From: CAYGAW01 sp964347945
Lineage (GTDB): Bacteria; Chloroflexota; Anaerolineae; UBA7937; B3-Chlor
Assembly (NCBI GenBank): GCA_964347945.1
Contig: CAYGAW010000186.1
Coordinates: 16,158 to 80,157 of the forward strand
DNA: 64,000 nucleotides
Direction of reading: 5' to 3'
Shown here: positions 1 to 8,017 of the stretch, one piece after another
Position numbering within the stretch: the first letter of the stretch is position 1
Layout: each line of letters starts with the position of its first letter
The notes under the pieces: model-generated
Database searches by the model: none
What the model was told of the DNA's origin: nothing
Seen by the model: the letters and a program-made list of their open reading frames with translations, nothing else
Position numbers and translations under genes: made by a program

Positions 1-321
1 CTCAACATGTATGTGGAGCAGATGGGTCTCGCAGCCTCCAAAGCCGATCAGCTCACAGAGACATCGGAGGAGCTGGGGAAGAGACTGACGAGCAGTATAC
101 GAAGGTTGGGCCTGGTGCGTTTCAACGCCTTCGAAGGCACAGGCGGTGAACAGAGTTTCGCGCTGGCTCTCCTTGATGATGGGGGCAATGGCGTGGTTCT
201 CAGTTCCCTCCAAGGACGTACGGAAAGCCGCCTCTACGCCAAGCGCGTGAGGGAGTGGGATTCAACCCACAGCCTCTCGGTCGAGGAGCAGGACGCCATA
301 GGCCAGGCCCGCCAGAGCTAG
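1..321 (+). CDS. DUF4446 family protein, 5' truncated by window edge
   Basis: The reading frame is already open at base 1 (Leu-Asn before the first Met) and ends at TAG 319-321, so the N-terminus lies outside the window. The C-terminal part carries the pattern typical of DUF4446 proteins: VRFNAF, then a Gly/Glu-rich turn, SFALALLDDGGNGVVLSS and a segment with GRTESRLYAK. Family members usually have an N-terminal membrane helix and coiled coil before this domain; their function is unknown. A strong promoter for the next gene begins two bases after the stop, so this gene ends its transcription unit here. Confidence 0.7.
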   Translation, partial: LNMYVEQMGLAASKADQLTETSEELGKRLTSSIRRLGLVRFNAFEGTGGEQSFALALLDDGGNGVVLSSLQGRTESRLYAKRVREWDSTHSLSVEEQDAIGQARQS

Positions 322-322
322 G

Positions 323-351
323 TTGACAGGGAGCCTCAGCTGTAGTATATT
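323..351 (+). promoter_or_regulatory. sigma-70 promoter for the M23 peptidase gene
   Basis: TTGACA (323-328), 17-bp spacer and TATATT (346-351). Transcription would start near 358, leaving a leader of about 105 nt before the GTG at 463. Confidence 0.65.
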
Positions 352-462
352 CTACGTTAATTTGTGTCGCCCGCGTGGATATCTGCGTGGAGACACTTGG
401 GCCGACGACGAGGAGACCTTGGCGTACTCGGCCGTAAATCAGATTGAAGGAGATGGTTCGTA

Positions 463-1482
463 GTGGCGCGGAAGAGAGAGACGCATTCTCTCACTCTGAT
501 GATCGTGCCTCATTCTCAGCGTCCTCCTTTGAGCTTTCGCATACCCCTGTGGGTCATCCCGACTACGATTGTCCTCGTGTTGGTGCTGGTATTTGGCTTC
601 GCCTATCTCGCCGCGAACAATCGGAGCCTTAGTGCGCAAGTGAGCGAGTTGCACCGGGAGCAGGCGGTGTACCAAGCGCGGGATCGGGAAATGCGGCTGA
701 CCATCCTGGCACAGCAAGAGGAGGTCACGAGTCTGTCTGAGGCCGTGGACAGATTCAGAGTGGGTATGCTGGAGGTGGAGAATCTCTCTCGCCAGATACG
801 ACGGCTCATAGGTCTGGAGGACGTGGTGATCACGGCCACGGCCACAGTGGCCCCGACCTCGTATCACATGGGAGGAGGCCAGGGGGGTTCGGAGCCCGGT
901 GATTACAGCATGTCGCTGGCGCTCGAAGCAGGCAGGGGAGTTGAGGCGATGCAGGCGGTGCTCCCTGAGAGCACACAGGAGTTGAATCTGTTGCTAGATG
1001 CCTTGACTGCGAGAGTGGAGAGGATCGCTCCAGAGAAGCGGGATGATCCTGAGGAACTGGAGCGTCAGTTGCGGCTTCTAGCCGCTGCGCCGAAGCTGTG
1101 GCCGATGGAGGGAGAGATCAGCTCGGGGTTCGGGTATCGAGTGATCCCTTCCGCAGGCTACCTGGAGTTTCACCAAGGACTAGACATTGGTGCCTGGTAT
1201 GGTACCTCAGTACGGGCCACGAAGGCCGGAAAGGTCGTCTTCGCTGGTTGGAGGCCGGGCCTTGGGTGGACCATCGTGCTGGAGCACGAGCTGGGCTTCT
1301 CCACTGTTTACGGTCACAACTCGTGGTACTTCGTGGATCCAGGAGACGTGGTGGAGGAGGGGCAGAAGATTGCTCTATCCGGCGACTCAGGCAGGAGTAC
1401 GGGTCCTCATCTGCATTATGAAATACGCCTCAACGACGTTCCAAAGGATCCCTTAATCTACCTGAGTTTGAACGAGCATTGA
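463..1482 (+). CDS. M23 family peptidase, membrane-anchored with coiled coil
   Basis: Starts at GTG 463 with AAGGAG at 447-452. A short basic cytoplasmic segment is followed by one membrane helix (about residues 27-50, IPLWVIPTTIVLVLVLVFGF), a coiled-coil stretch (about 52-115) and a C-terminal M23 LytM-like domain (about 215-335). Metal-ligand landmarks are H of FHQGLDIG with its Asp, and the HLHYEI motif near the end. M23 enzymes cleave peptide cross-links of peptidoglycan outside the membrane, and TM plus coiled coil plus M23 resembles cell-division or elongation hydrolases. It precedes a bactofilin gene by 58 bp, and M23 peptidase-bactofilin pairs are a recurrent cell-shape module. Substrate specificity cannot be read from the sequence. 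Confidence 0.9.
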   Translation: MARKRETHSLTLMIVPHSQRPPLSFRIPLWVIPTTIVLVLVLVFGFAYLAANNRSLSAQVSELHREQAVYQARDREMRLTILAQQEEVTSLSEAVDRFRVGMLEVENLSRQIRRLIGLEDVVITATATVAPTSYHMGGGQGGSEPGDYSMSLALEAGRGVEAMQAVLPESTQELNLLLDALTARVERIAPEKRDDPEELERQLRLLAAAPKLWPMEGEISSGFGYRVIPSAGYLEFHQGLDIGAWYGTSVRATKAGKVVFAGWRPGLGWTIVLEHELGFSTVYGHNSWYFVDPGDVVEEGQKIALSGDSGRSTGPHLHYEIRLNDVPKDPLIYLSLNEH

Positions 1483-1540
1483 TCACCTCGGATGATTTGT
1501 GAGTGATGGTTGTCACCCAACGGCTAAGGAGGGTTAGACT

Positions 1541-1984
1541 TTGGTCGATGTGATAGATAGTCCAGCCAGCGATAGAATTGAGAATGTTATCGGGCCCACC
1601 GCCACCTTCATCGGCGAACTAAAATGCGATGGAGGGGTGCGCGTAGACGGAGTCTTCCAGGGGACCCTGGAGACTATGGGCAACATCATCATCGGTGAAA
1701 CGGCTAAGGTAGCAGCTGACATCGTAGGCCGCAACATCTCGATATCGGGAGCAGTGAAGGGTAACATCAACGCAATGGGGCGGCTGGAGATACTGTCCAC
1801 AGGCATCGTGTGGGGCGACATAGAAGTTGCGTCGTTCCTGATAGATGAGGGAGGGGTCTTCAGCGGCAGGAGCGAGATGCCGGTGGAGTTCGAGCCGCTG
1901 CTGCTAGCTGGCGAGAAGGAACCGCAGAGGCTCACAGAAGGCCGAGATGACGAGCATGAAGGCGAGGACGTCGCCATTACTTGA
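1541..1984 (+). CDS. Bactofilin (polymer-forming cytoskeletal protein)
   Basis: Starts at TTG 1541 with the strong SD AAGGAGGG at 1526-1533. The protein has 147 residues, the usual length for a bactofilin. The core (about 12-115) consists of short repeats of beta-strand residues with regular Gly and Asn (VIGPTATFIGELKCDGGVRVDG, then GNIIIGE, VGRNISISG, VKGNINAMG, STGIVWGDIE), which fold as a right-handed beta helix that polymerises without nucleotide. A short acidic tail follows. It probably forms a membrane-associated scaffold working with the M23 hydrolase encoded just upstream. An intrinsic terminator follows at 2005. Confidence 0.9.
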   Translation: MVDVIDSPASDRIENVIGPTATFIGELKCDGGVRVDGVFQGTLETMGNIIIGETAKVAADIVGRNISISGAVKGNINAMGRLEILSTGIVWGDIEVASFLIDEGGVFSGRSEMPVEFEPLLLAGEKEPQRLTEGRDDEHEGEDVAIT

Positions 1985-2004
1985 GGGCGAAAGTTTGAGG
2001 GTGA

Positions 2005-2034
2005 AGGGCCAGCCCGATGTGGCTGGCCCTTTTT
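2005..2034 (+). terminator. Intrinsic terminator after bactofilin
   Basis: A perfect 10-bp stem, AGGGCCAGCC (2005-2014) with GGCTGGCCCT (2021-2030), has a 6-nt loop and runs into TTTT. It separates this operon from the convergent regulator gene. Confidence 0.9.
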
Positions 2035-2044
2035 GCTACTTCCG

Positions 2045-2725
2045 TCAGCATTCGTTGGCGATGCGCTGCAGGCCGTCGGGGTCCAGAATCTCTATCCTTT
2101 TGCGGCCGGTTTCCAGCAGCCCGTCGGCCTTGAACCTGCTCAATGTCTGAGTGGTGGTCTCTCGATGTGTGCCGATGTCGTCAGCCAGATTCTGATGGGT
2201 CAGTCCTCTGATCGTGGTGCCCTGCTCTCTCATGAGGCGGAGCAAGAGGGAGGCTAGTCTGCCGGCGACTGTCTTAAAGGCCATGTCCTCCAACCGCGCC
2301 TCGACTTCCAGAAGGCGTCTGCTAATCACTTCGAGAATGCGTAGCGCCACCCGAGGCTTCTCAAGGAGCAACTCTTCCAGATCAGCGCGGTCCATCTTGC
2401 ATACCGCGCACTGTTCAGTCGCTTCGGCGAAGCTATCGTACATCCCTTGCCCTATCAGTGACATCTCGCCAAAGATGGTGCCTGGACCCAGAGTGTTGGT
2501 CACGATCTTTCTTCCATCGGGGGAGATGCGGTACAGCTGCACCTTGCCTTCTTTGAGGATGAACAGGGCCTCTCCAGCATCCTCGGGAGCATAGAAGATC
2601 TTGCCAGCGGCACAGGGGATCGTGGTGATGGAGCTTTCAAGGGCTTCGAGTTCCTGGTCGGTCAGATCCTGAAAGATGTCCACCGTCTTCAAGTATCCGA
2701 CCTTCGTTCTCACACTCAAGGGCAT
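2045..2725 (-). CDS. Crp/Fnr family transcriptional regulator
   Basis: The 226-residue protein has an N-terminal cyclic-nucleotide-binding fold (about 14-130, with ILKEGKVQLYRISPDGRK and LGPGTIFGEMSLIGQ), a long dimerisation helix (about 130-160) and a C-terminal winged helix (about 165-222). The recognition helix lies in ADDIGTHRETTTQTLSRFKADG. There is no N-terminal cysteine set for an Fnr-type iron-sulfur cluster: only single Cys residues occur (near 38, 107, 110, and the last residue). The phosphate-binding Arg of true cAMP receptors is not evident in the GEMSLIG segment, so the ligand is unknown. The ATG at 2725 follows GGGGAGGAG. The gene is divergent from lgt. Confidence 0.88.
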   Translation of the reverse strand: MPLSVRTKVGYLKTVDIFQDLTDQELEALESSITTIPCAAGKIFYAPEDAGEALFILKEGKVQLYRISPDGRKIVTNTLGPGTIFGEMSLIGQGMYDSFAEATEQCAVCKMDRADLEELLLEKPRVALRILEVISRRLLEVEARLEDMAFKTVAGRLASLLLRLMREQGTTIRGLTHQNLADDIGTHRETTTQTLSRFKADGLLETGRKRIEILDPDGLQRIANEC

Positions 2726-2783
2726 GCTCTGCGCTCCTCCCCCCGCTTGTGCGTGGCATCCACAGACCGGCGAGGCGCATCAG

Positions 2784-2813
2784 ATTATACATAGTTTCCG
2801 CGACGGCAAGCAA
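2784..2813 (-). promoter_or_regulatory. Promoter for the Crp/Fnr gene
   Basis: Minus strand: TTGCTT (2813-2808), 18-bp spacer and a perfect TATAAT (2789-2784). The leader to the ATG at 2725 is about 50 nt. Confidence 0.5.
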
Positions 2814-2844
2814 GATATGCCGGAACTGCAAGCTTGCTGGTTCT

Positions 2845-2892
2845 GACCTGGGACAGGTCCGGTTGCGGACTGCCTGGCAGACCAGCTATAAT
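2845..2892 (+). promoter_or_regulatory. lgt promoter with adjacent inverted repeat
   Basis: TTGCGG (2863-2868), 18-bp spacer and a perfect TATAAT (2887-2892), 37 nt before the lgt ATG. Just upstream of the -35 lies the inverted repeat GACCTG-GGA-CAGGTC (2845-2859), a possible operator that does not match a Crp or Fnr site. Confidence 0.5.
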
Positions 2893-2929
2893 CCTGCGTG
2901 AAAATCAGTCCCAAAGGAGACCCGATACG

Positions 2930-3772
2930 ATGGACCCCGTAGCCTTCAGACTGCCTATTCTGGGCATACCGATATACTGGTATGGCATCATAGTTGTGTC
3001 TTGCATACTGATCGGCTCCTATGTGGCGTCTCTTGAGGCCAGGAGACGGGGACAGAACCCTGATCACATATGGAATGGGCTGATTCTGGTCATCGTCTTT
3101 GGGCTGGTAGGTGCGCGCCTGTACCATGTCATATCCAGCCCCCAGGGTCTGGTTCGCGGTTTCGAATACTACCGTCAACATCCGGTCGAGATTTTCATGA
3201 TCTGGCAGGGGGGCCTGGGGCTGTTCGGTATGGTGGCTGGAGGCGTACTGGCCATATTCCTGTATGCCTGGTGGCAGAAGCTGGATTTCCTGGTGTGGTT
3301 GGATATCGCAGCACCCGCGCTCTCTCTAGGACAGGCCATCGGGCGGTGGGGGAACTTCTTCAACCAGGAGTTGTATGGGTACCCCACGACTGTGCCCTGG
3401 GGAATCCCTATCGGCTTGCCATATCGGCTTCCACAGTTTGTCAACCTGCCCGAGACGACGCGCTTCCACCCTACCTTTCTCTATGAATCGATCTGGAACT
3501 TCCTGGTGTTTCTAATACTGATGATCGTACCACGGCGCTACGAGGATCGCTTGCTGAAAGGCGACGTATTCTTGTTGTGGTGCATCCTCTATCCACTAGG
3601 CCGGATCCTTGTAGAATTCCAACGCCCGGACGCGTGGATGCTGGGACCCATCGCCGCGGCGCAGGCCGTGTCTCTTGGCGCCATCATCATCGCTGCCTCG
3701 ATAATGGTCTACCGTCATCGGTTTCGGAAGCCAGCTCTGGAGCGAGAGACTGTGGCTAGTGAAGTCGAGTGA
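2930..3772 (+). CDS. lgt: Prolipoprotein diacylglyceryl transferase
   Basis: The 280-residue integral membrane enzyme transfers diacylglycerol from phosphatidylglycerol to the lipobox Cys of prolipoproteins. The ATG at 2930 is preferred over an upstream in-frame start because AAAGGAG lies at 2913-2919 and the product then begins like other Lgt proteins (MDPVAFRLPILGIPIYWYG). The Lgt signature GRWGNFFNQELYG is present, as are the YGI and HPTFLYE segments, with about seven membrane helices. Its substrates would include lipoproteins encoded in this window (8018-9214, 32931-34772, 40930-41937). It is preceded by its own promoter. Confidence 0.96.
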   Translation: MDPVAFRLPILGIPIYWYGIIVVSCILIGSYVASLEARRRGQNPDHIWNGLILVIVFGLVGARLYHVISSPQGLVRGFEYYRQHPVEIFMIWQGGLGLFGMVAGGVLAIFLYAWWQKLDFLVWLDIAAPALSLGQAIGRWGNFFNQELYGYPTTVPWGIPIGLPYRLPQFVNLPETTRFHPTFLYESIWNFLVFLILMIVPRRYEDRLLKGDVFLLWCILYPLGRILVEFQRPDAWMLGPIAAAQAVSLGAIIIAASIMVYRHRFRKPALERETVASEVE

Positions 3773-3856
3773 ACCCTTGGGTCCTCGACAGCAGGTCGCA
3801 CAGGGTGCGGGTCGCAGGCTTGCTCCTAGCTGCCGCTGCCTGAAGAGGGGAACAGG

Positions 3857-5836
3857 TTGTTCGGACCGACATTGAAGAAGATAGAGGAACGATTGTCCGG
3901 CCACATAGCCAAAGGTTATGTGGCCGATATAGTTCATCATCATCGTATTCAGGCTAGTCCCGGGTTTCGTCGCGCAGCCGAGTACTGCCAGGAGCGTTTT
4001 CGGGAATATGGGCTGGAGGCGGAACTCCTCGGCTTCCCCGCCAGGGAAGGGATGACTTGGTGGGCAATGCCCATGTTTCAAGAGTGGGAGGCCACCGAAG
4101 GCCTACTTCACCTCGTAGAGCCACAGGAAGCCGCCAGAAAGCTGGCTGACTATGGCGAACTGAGGATGAGTCTCATTCAACGCAGTGAGTCCTTCGACGG
4201 GGAAGCCGAAGTGGTGTTGTTGGAGGACGGCGAAGAGTGGGACGAGTATGAGGGGCTGGATCTGAAGGGCAAGGTGGTGCTGACCAGAGGTGACAAGGAT
4301 CGCGTGCACTATCTGGCTGTAGAGAAACACGGTGCGGCGGGCATCATCTTCGACGGGATGAAGGAACTGACCGGGCTACGTCACACCATGGATCTCCCTG
4401 ATGCTCTACAGTACACCTCTTTCTGGTGGTACGGAGGGGAGAGGAAGTGCTTTGGCTTCGTCCTGTCGCCAAAGGAGGGATCGCGCTTGCGCTCCCTGAT
4501 CAAGCAGAGGGAACGGGAGGGGAAGCCGCCGGTCAGGGTACGGGCCAAGGTGACCAGCAGGTCTTGGGATGGCGAATTGAACGTGGTATCGGCTGTGATC
4601 CACGGCCGGACTGACGACGAAGTGGTTGTGGTCGCCCATCTATGTCATCCCCAGTGGTCGGCCAACGACAACGCCTCCGGGGCAGCCACAGTTCTGGAAG
4701 TGGCTCGCACGCTTCAAGGGTTGATCTCGGAGGGCCGACTGGACAAGCCGCATCGAGGCATCAGATTTCTCCTGGTGCCGGAGATCTATGGCACTCAGGC
4801 CTACCTCGCGAGCCGCGAGGATGAGATCCCTCGCATGATCACAGGTCTCAACCTGGACATGGTGGGCGAGAATCAGGATCTGTGTGGCAGTTCTCTGCTG
4901 GTGGAGCGCCTGCCCGGGCCCGCGGCCAGTTTCGGGGATGATCTGGTGGAGAGCTTGTTGGAGGAGATGATCGGGGAAACTGGTAGCTTCTCAGGGCTGG
5001 GGAGCTACGCCACCTTCAGACATGCAGTCACACCATTCTCTGGCGGGAGTGACCACTACATCCTATCCGATCCCAGCGTGGGTATTCCGTGCCCCATGAT
5101 CATCCAGTGGCCGGACAAGTTCTACCACACGAGTACGGATACGCTGGACAAGGTGGATCCGACCATGCTGGCACGGGTGGGGACCATCGCCGCGACCTAT
5201 GCGTGTTTCTTGGCCAACGCGGGCGATAGAGAGGTCGCTTGGCTGGGACAGGAGATGGTTTCCCGTTTCAAGACGCGCGTTCTGGCCGTGATCCGGGAAG
5301 GGGTCAAGTCGGCCATGGTTGGCGAGGACTCACCGCGGGACAGAGAGTTGATGTACAAACGGGTGCGCTTCCTGGCGGAGCGCCACCACGCAGCTCTGAA
5401 CTCACTACGACGCCTCGCTGAAGTCGATGTGACTACTTGGCAGAAGGAAGCCCTGGCCTTCGCCGAAGCAGAGCTTGCGAGGGTTGAGGAGCTGATCCCC
5501 CACCCTCGTGGCAGGCCGCCCCAAGGTACCGCAGAAAGAGAAGCTGGTCAAATGGTTCCGCGTCGGCTCCATCGAGGCCCCCTCGACCTGAAGGACTATC
5601 TGAACAGGATGAACGAGGAGGATTGGGAGGCTTGGTGGCGCATCTACAAGGAACGCCCAGAGGCCACCTGGCTATACCCGCCCTTACTCCTGTACTGGGC
5701 CGACGGACAGCGAAATGTGCAGGAAATCAGCGATCTGATACAGCTGGAGACGGGGAAGAGGGTGACGGAGATACTGGTCACTTTCTGTCGAATCTGGGAG
5801 CACCTGGGACTGCTTGAGCTTCAGCGTGCGAGCTAA
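3857..5836 (+). CDS. M28-like aminopeptidase with PA domain (DUF4910-type)
   Basis: Starts at TTG 3857 behind GAGGGGAA. The 659-residue protein has an N-terminal cap, a protease-associated insert (about 100-170, with LDLKGKVVLTRGDKDRVHYLAVEKHGAAGIIFDG) and a zinc-peptidase core. Metal-site landmarks are VVVAHLCHPQWSANDNASGA near 260-280, the E of LLVPEIYGTQ and NLDMVGENQ, and FYHTSTDTLDKVD near 430. A C-terminal extension (about 570-655) resembles a winged-helix module. No signal peptide is visible, so it is probably cytoplasmic. Related proteins are annotated DUF4910 or M28 peptidases of unknown substrate. It is 84 bp from lgt in the same direction and may share its transcript. Confidence 0.8.
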   Translation: MFGPTLKKIEERLSGHIAKGYVADIVHHHRIQASPGFRRAAEYCQERFREYGLEAELLGFPAREGMTWWAMPMFQEWEATEGLLHLVEPQEAARKLADYGELRMSLIQRSESFDGEAEVVLLEDGEEWDEYEGLDLKGKVVLTRGDKDRVHYLAVEKHGAAGIIFDGMKELTGLRHTMDLPDALQYTSFWWYGGERKCFGFVLSPKEGSRLRSLIKQREREGKPPVRVRAKVTSRSWDGELNVVSAVIHGRTDDEVVVVAHLCHPQWSANDNASGAATVLEVARTLQGLISEGRLDKPHRGIRFLLVPEIYGTQAYLASREDEIPRMITGLNLDMVGENQDLCGSSLLVERLPGPAASFGDDLVESLLEEMIGETGSFSGLGSYATFRHAVTPFSGGSDHYILSDPSVGIPCPMIIQWPDKFYHTSTDTLDKVDPTMLARVGTIAATYACFLANAGDREVAWLGQEMVSRFKTRVLAVIREGVKSAMVGEDSPRDRELMYKRVRFLAERHHAALNSLRRLAEVDVTTWQKEALAFAEAELARVEELIPHPRGRPPQGTAEREAGQMVPRRLHRGPLDLKDYLNRMNEEDWEAWWRIYKERPEATWLYPPLLLYWADGQRNVQEISDLIQLETGKRVTEILVTFCRIWEHLGLLELQRAS

Positions 5837-5851
5837 TAACCGGTCGACGAA

Positions 5852-7222
5852 TCAAAGCGGCAGCGTGAGGGAGAAGGTAGCTCCCCTGCCAGCCTCGCTC
5901 TCGGCCCAGACCCTCCCCGCGTGCGCTTCCACGAGTTGCTTGACGATGGTGAGGCCCAAGCCAGCGCCCCCCGTCGCTCGCGCACGTGCTTTGTCCCCTC
6001 GGTAGAAGCGCTCGAAGACTAACGACAGTTCCTCGTCGCTCAACCCTGGGCCCTGATCGGTGACATCGACCTGCACAGTCCCTTCCTGTTCCCTGGCCTT
6101 CACAGTGACGGTGCAGCCCTCTGGGCTGTGTCGTAGGGCGTTGTCCAGCAAGTTGAACAAAACCTGGCCGATACGCTGAGGGTCCACGCTGACCAAGGGC
6201 AGATCATCGGGCAGGTCCTTGACGATGGGCAGGTTGTCCCTCTCGGCTTGCGGACTCACACTCCTCACTGTGCGCTCGATCAGCGCTCCCAGATCTGTGG
6301 ACTCCGGTTCGATTCTCAGCTGACCGGCTTCGGCTAACGCCAATTCCTGCAAGTCATCCACCAACCGAGACAGAAGCACGGTTTCCTTGTGGATGGAGGC
6401 GATGTTCTCGTTTGACGGCTCGAATACTCCATCTAGGATGCCTTCCAGGTTGCCGCGCATCACGGACAACGGGGTGCGCAGTTCATGAGCTATGTCGGCG
6501 ACCATCTTCTGGCGCAGCTTCTCAGCTCGATCTAGGCTCTCCGCCATGTCGTCGAATGCGTGGCCCAGCTGGCCAAGTTCGTCCCCAGACCTGATGTCCA
6601 CTCGTTGACTCAGGTCGCCACCCGCGATAGCCTGCGCAGCGGCGGTTAGTTTGCGCAGTGGGCCCGTCAACTGCCAGGTGACGAAGAGCCCGAGGGCGAT
6701 GGCTACGGCACAAGCAAGGATAGCAACCGGGACGATGATCAAGCTCACTTGCCTCAGAAACGCTTCTTCGGGTTCGCTGAAGCTCCGCAGCTGAGGGTTG
6801 CGCAGCAGGAAGCCGACGCTATCCCCTTCGACCTCGATGGGCGTGGCCGTGGCCAGTTCGTCTGGCGAGAGTTGGCGTCCAATCTCGCCTGCAGGTGATC
6901 CGGCTATGACGACCCCATTTTGGTCGGCTAACTGGAAGGACCACGGTCGACCGGGAACTGGACCCATCCCGTGGCCCATGGGGCCGCGCAGCCAGAAGAA
7001 TCGTAGGTCCAAGTCCTCCCAGCTGCCTTCGCTAGCATAATAGGTGGTCAGAGCCACGGCTAGGTCGTCCCTCTCGGCCGCTCGGTTGGTCTGGACGAGC
7101 CTGCGAAAGCTGTTCGCCGTCACCAGGCTGGGTATGAGAATTGACAAGCCGACCGCTATCAACGTGACGAGGACGAGAGCGGCTGTCAGTTTGAACCAAA
7201 GACTCCTTACCAGACTACTCAT
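5852..7222 (-). CDS. Sensor histidine kinase (HAMP, HisKA, HATPase; BaeS-like)
   Basis: The 456-residue protein has two membrane helices (about 12-35 and 158-182) flanking an extracytoplasmic sensor domain of about 120 residues, then HAMP (about 183-235), HisKA with phospho-acceptor His246 in ADIAHELRTP, and HATPase with N, G1 (DQGPGLSDEE) and G2 (GGAGLGLTIV) boxes. It overlaps the response-regulator gene by 8 bp, so the two are translationally coupled. Architecture and partner type match BaeS/CpxA-like envelope sensors. The repeat operators upstream of nearby exported-protein genes (10687-14229) fit this role, but the signal is unknown. Confidence 0.93.
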   Translation of the reverse strand: MSSLVRSLWFKLTAALVLVTLIAVGLSILIPSLVTANSFRRLVQTNRAAERDDLAVALTTYYASEGSWEDLDLRFFWLRGPMGHGMGPVPGRPWSFQLADQNGVVIAGSPAGEIGRQLSPDELATATPIEVEGDSVGFLLRNPQLRSFSEPEEAFLRQVSLIIVPVAILACAVAIALGLFVTWQLTGPLRKLTAAAQAIAGGDLSQRVDIRSGDELGQLGHAFDDMAESLDRAEKLRQKMVADIAHELRTPLSVMRGNLEGILDGVFEPSNENIASIHKETVLLSRLVDDLQELALAEAGQLRIEPESTDLGALIERTVRSVSPQAERDNLPIVKDLPDDLPLVSVDPQRIGQVLFNLLDNALRHSPEGCTVTVKAREQEGTVQVDVTDQGPGLSDEELSLVFERFYRGDKARARATGGAGLGLTIVKQLVEAHAGRVWAESEAGRGATFSLTLPL

Positions 7223-7892
7223 CGAACTTGTAGCCTACTCCATACACAGTCTTGATGCGTTGTGGATTCCCGGGGTCAGCTTCGATCTTCTTGCGCAGAT
7301 TCTTGATGTGGACATCTATGGTTCTCTCGTAGCCATCGTAGGCGTATCCCTGGGTCTGCTCCAGAAGCTGAGAGCGCGTGAAGGCCCTCCCTGGATCTCC
7401 CATGAGCGTCGCCAGCAGATCGAACTCCGTCGGCGTTAGTTCGATGGGTTTGTCTCCAACTGTTACCGCATGTCGAGAGATATCCACCGTGATGTCGCCC
7501 CGAGAGATCCTTTCGGGCTCAGGAGGCAAACCCTGGACTCGACGCAGTACGGCTCGCACTCGTGCTACCAACTCGCGGGGCGAAAAGGGCTTGGTCACAT
7601 AGTCGTCGGCGCCGAGTTCCAATCCGACCAGCTTGTCGCTTTCCTCCACGCGTGCCGTCAACATGACGATGGGCACGTCGGATTCTTTGTGCAACGCCCG
7701 GCACACGTCCCATCCGTCCATCTCGGGTAGCATCAGATCAAGAACCACCAAGTCGGGCTTCTCGTGGCGCGCGATCTGCATGGCCTTCTTTCCGTCGTAG
7801 GCCACCACGACCTGAAAGCCGTCTCGCTCCAGATAGGCCCGCACGACCTTCACGATGCCGGGATCGTCATCTACTACCAGTACCTTCCTCAT
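7215..7892 (-). CDS. OmpR/PhoB-family response regulator
   Basis: The ATG at 7892 is chosen: GGGAGA lies about 8 nt upstream, and an earlier in-frame ATG at 7919 would only add a nonconserved nonapeptide. The 225-residue product has a receiver domain with acidic triad DDD near residues 8-10, phospho-acceptor Asp52 (VVLDLMLP) and Lys in VTKPFSPREL. The C-terminal winged helix includes LTPTEFDLL, RSQLLEQTQGY and VDVHIKNLRKKIE. This family binds 11-bp direct repeats next to -35 regions. Three such triple repeats lie at 10697, 13291 and 14197, so this protein is the leading candidate to bind them (inference). Confidence 0.95.
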   Translation of the reverse strand: MRKVLVVDDDPGIVKVVRAYLERDGFQVVVAYDGKKAMQIARHEKPDLVVLDLMLPEMDGWDVCRALHKESDVPIVMLTARVEESDKLVGLELGADDYVTKPFSPRELVARVRAVLRRVQGLPPEPERISRGDITVDISRHAVTVGDKPIELTPTEFDLLATLMGDPGRAFTRSQLLEQTQGYAYDGYERTIDVHIKNLRKKIEADPGNPQRIKTVYGVGYKFDE

Positions 7893-7939
7893 GGACTGTC
7901 TCCCGTGAACCGCTCGCATCCCGGATCCGGATCAGAGTA

Positions 7940-7968
7940 ATCATACTGTACGGTGGAGCGTATGTCAA
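7940..7968 (-). promoter_or_regulatory. Promoter of the response regulator-kinase operon
   Basis: Minus strand: TTGACA (7968-7963), 17-bp spacer and TATGAT (7945-7940). The leader to the ATG at 7892 is about 40 nt. It lacks the 11-bp repeats found at the presumed target promoters. Confidence 0.75.
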
Positions 7969-8017
7969 CGCTTCCGTGGCCCGTCCGAGATACCGCTTGG
8001 GCGAGCAAGGGCGTTTA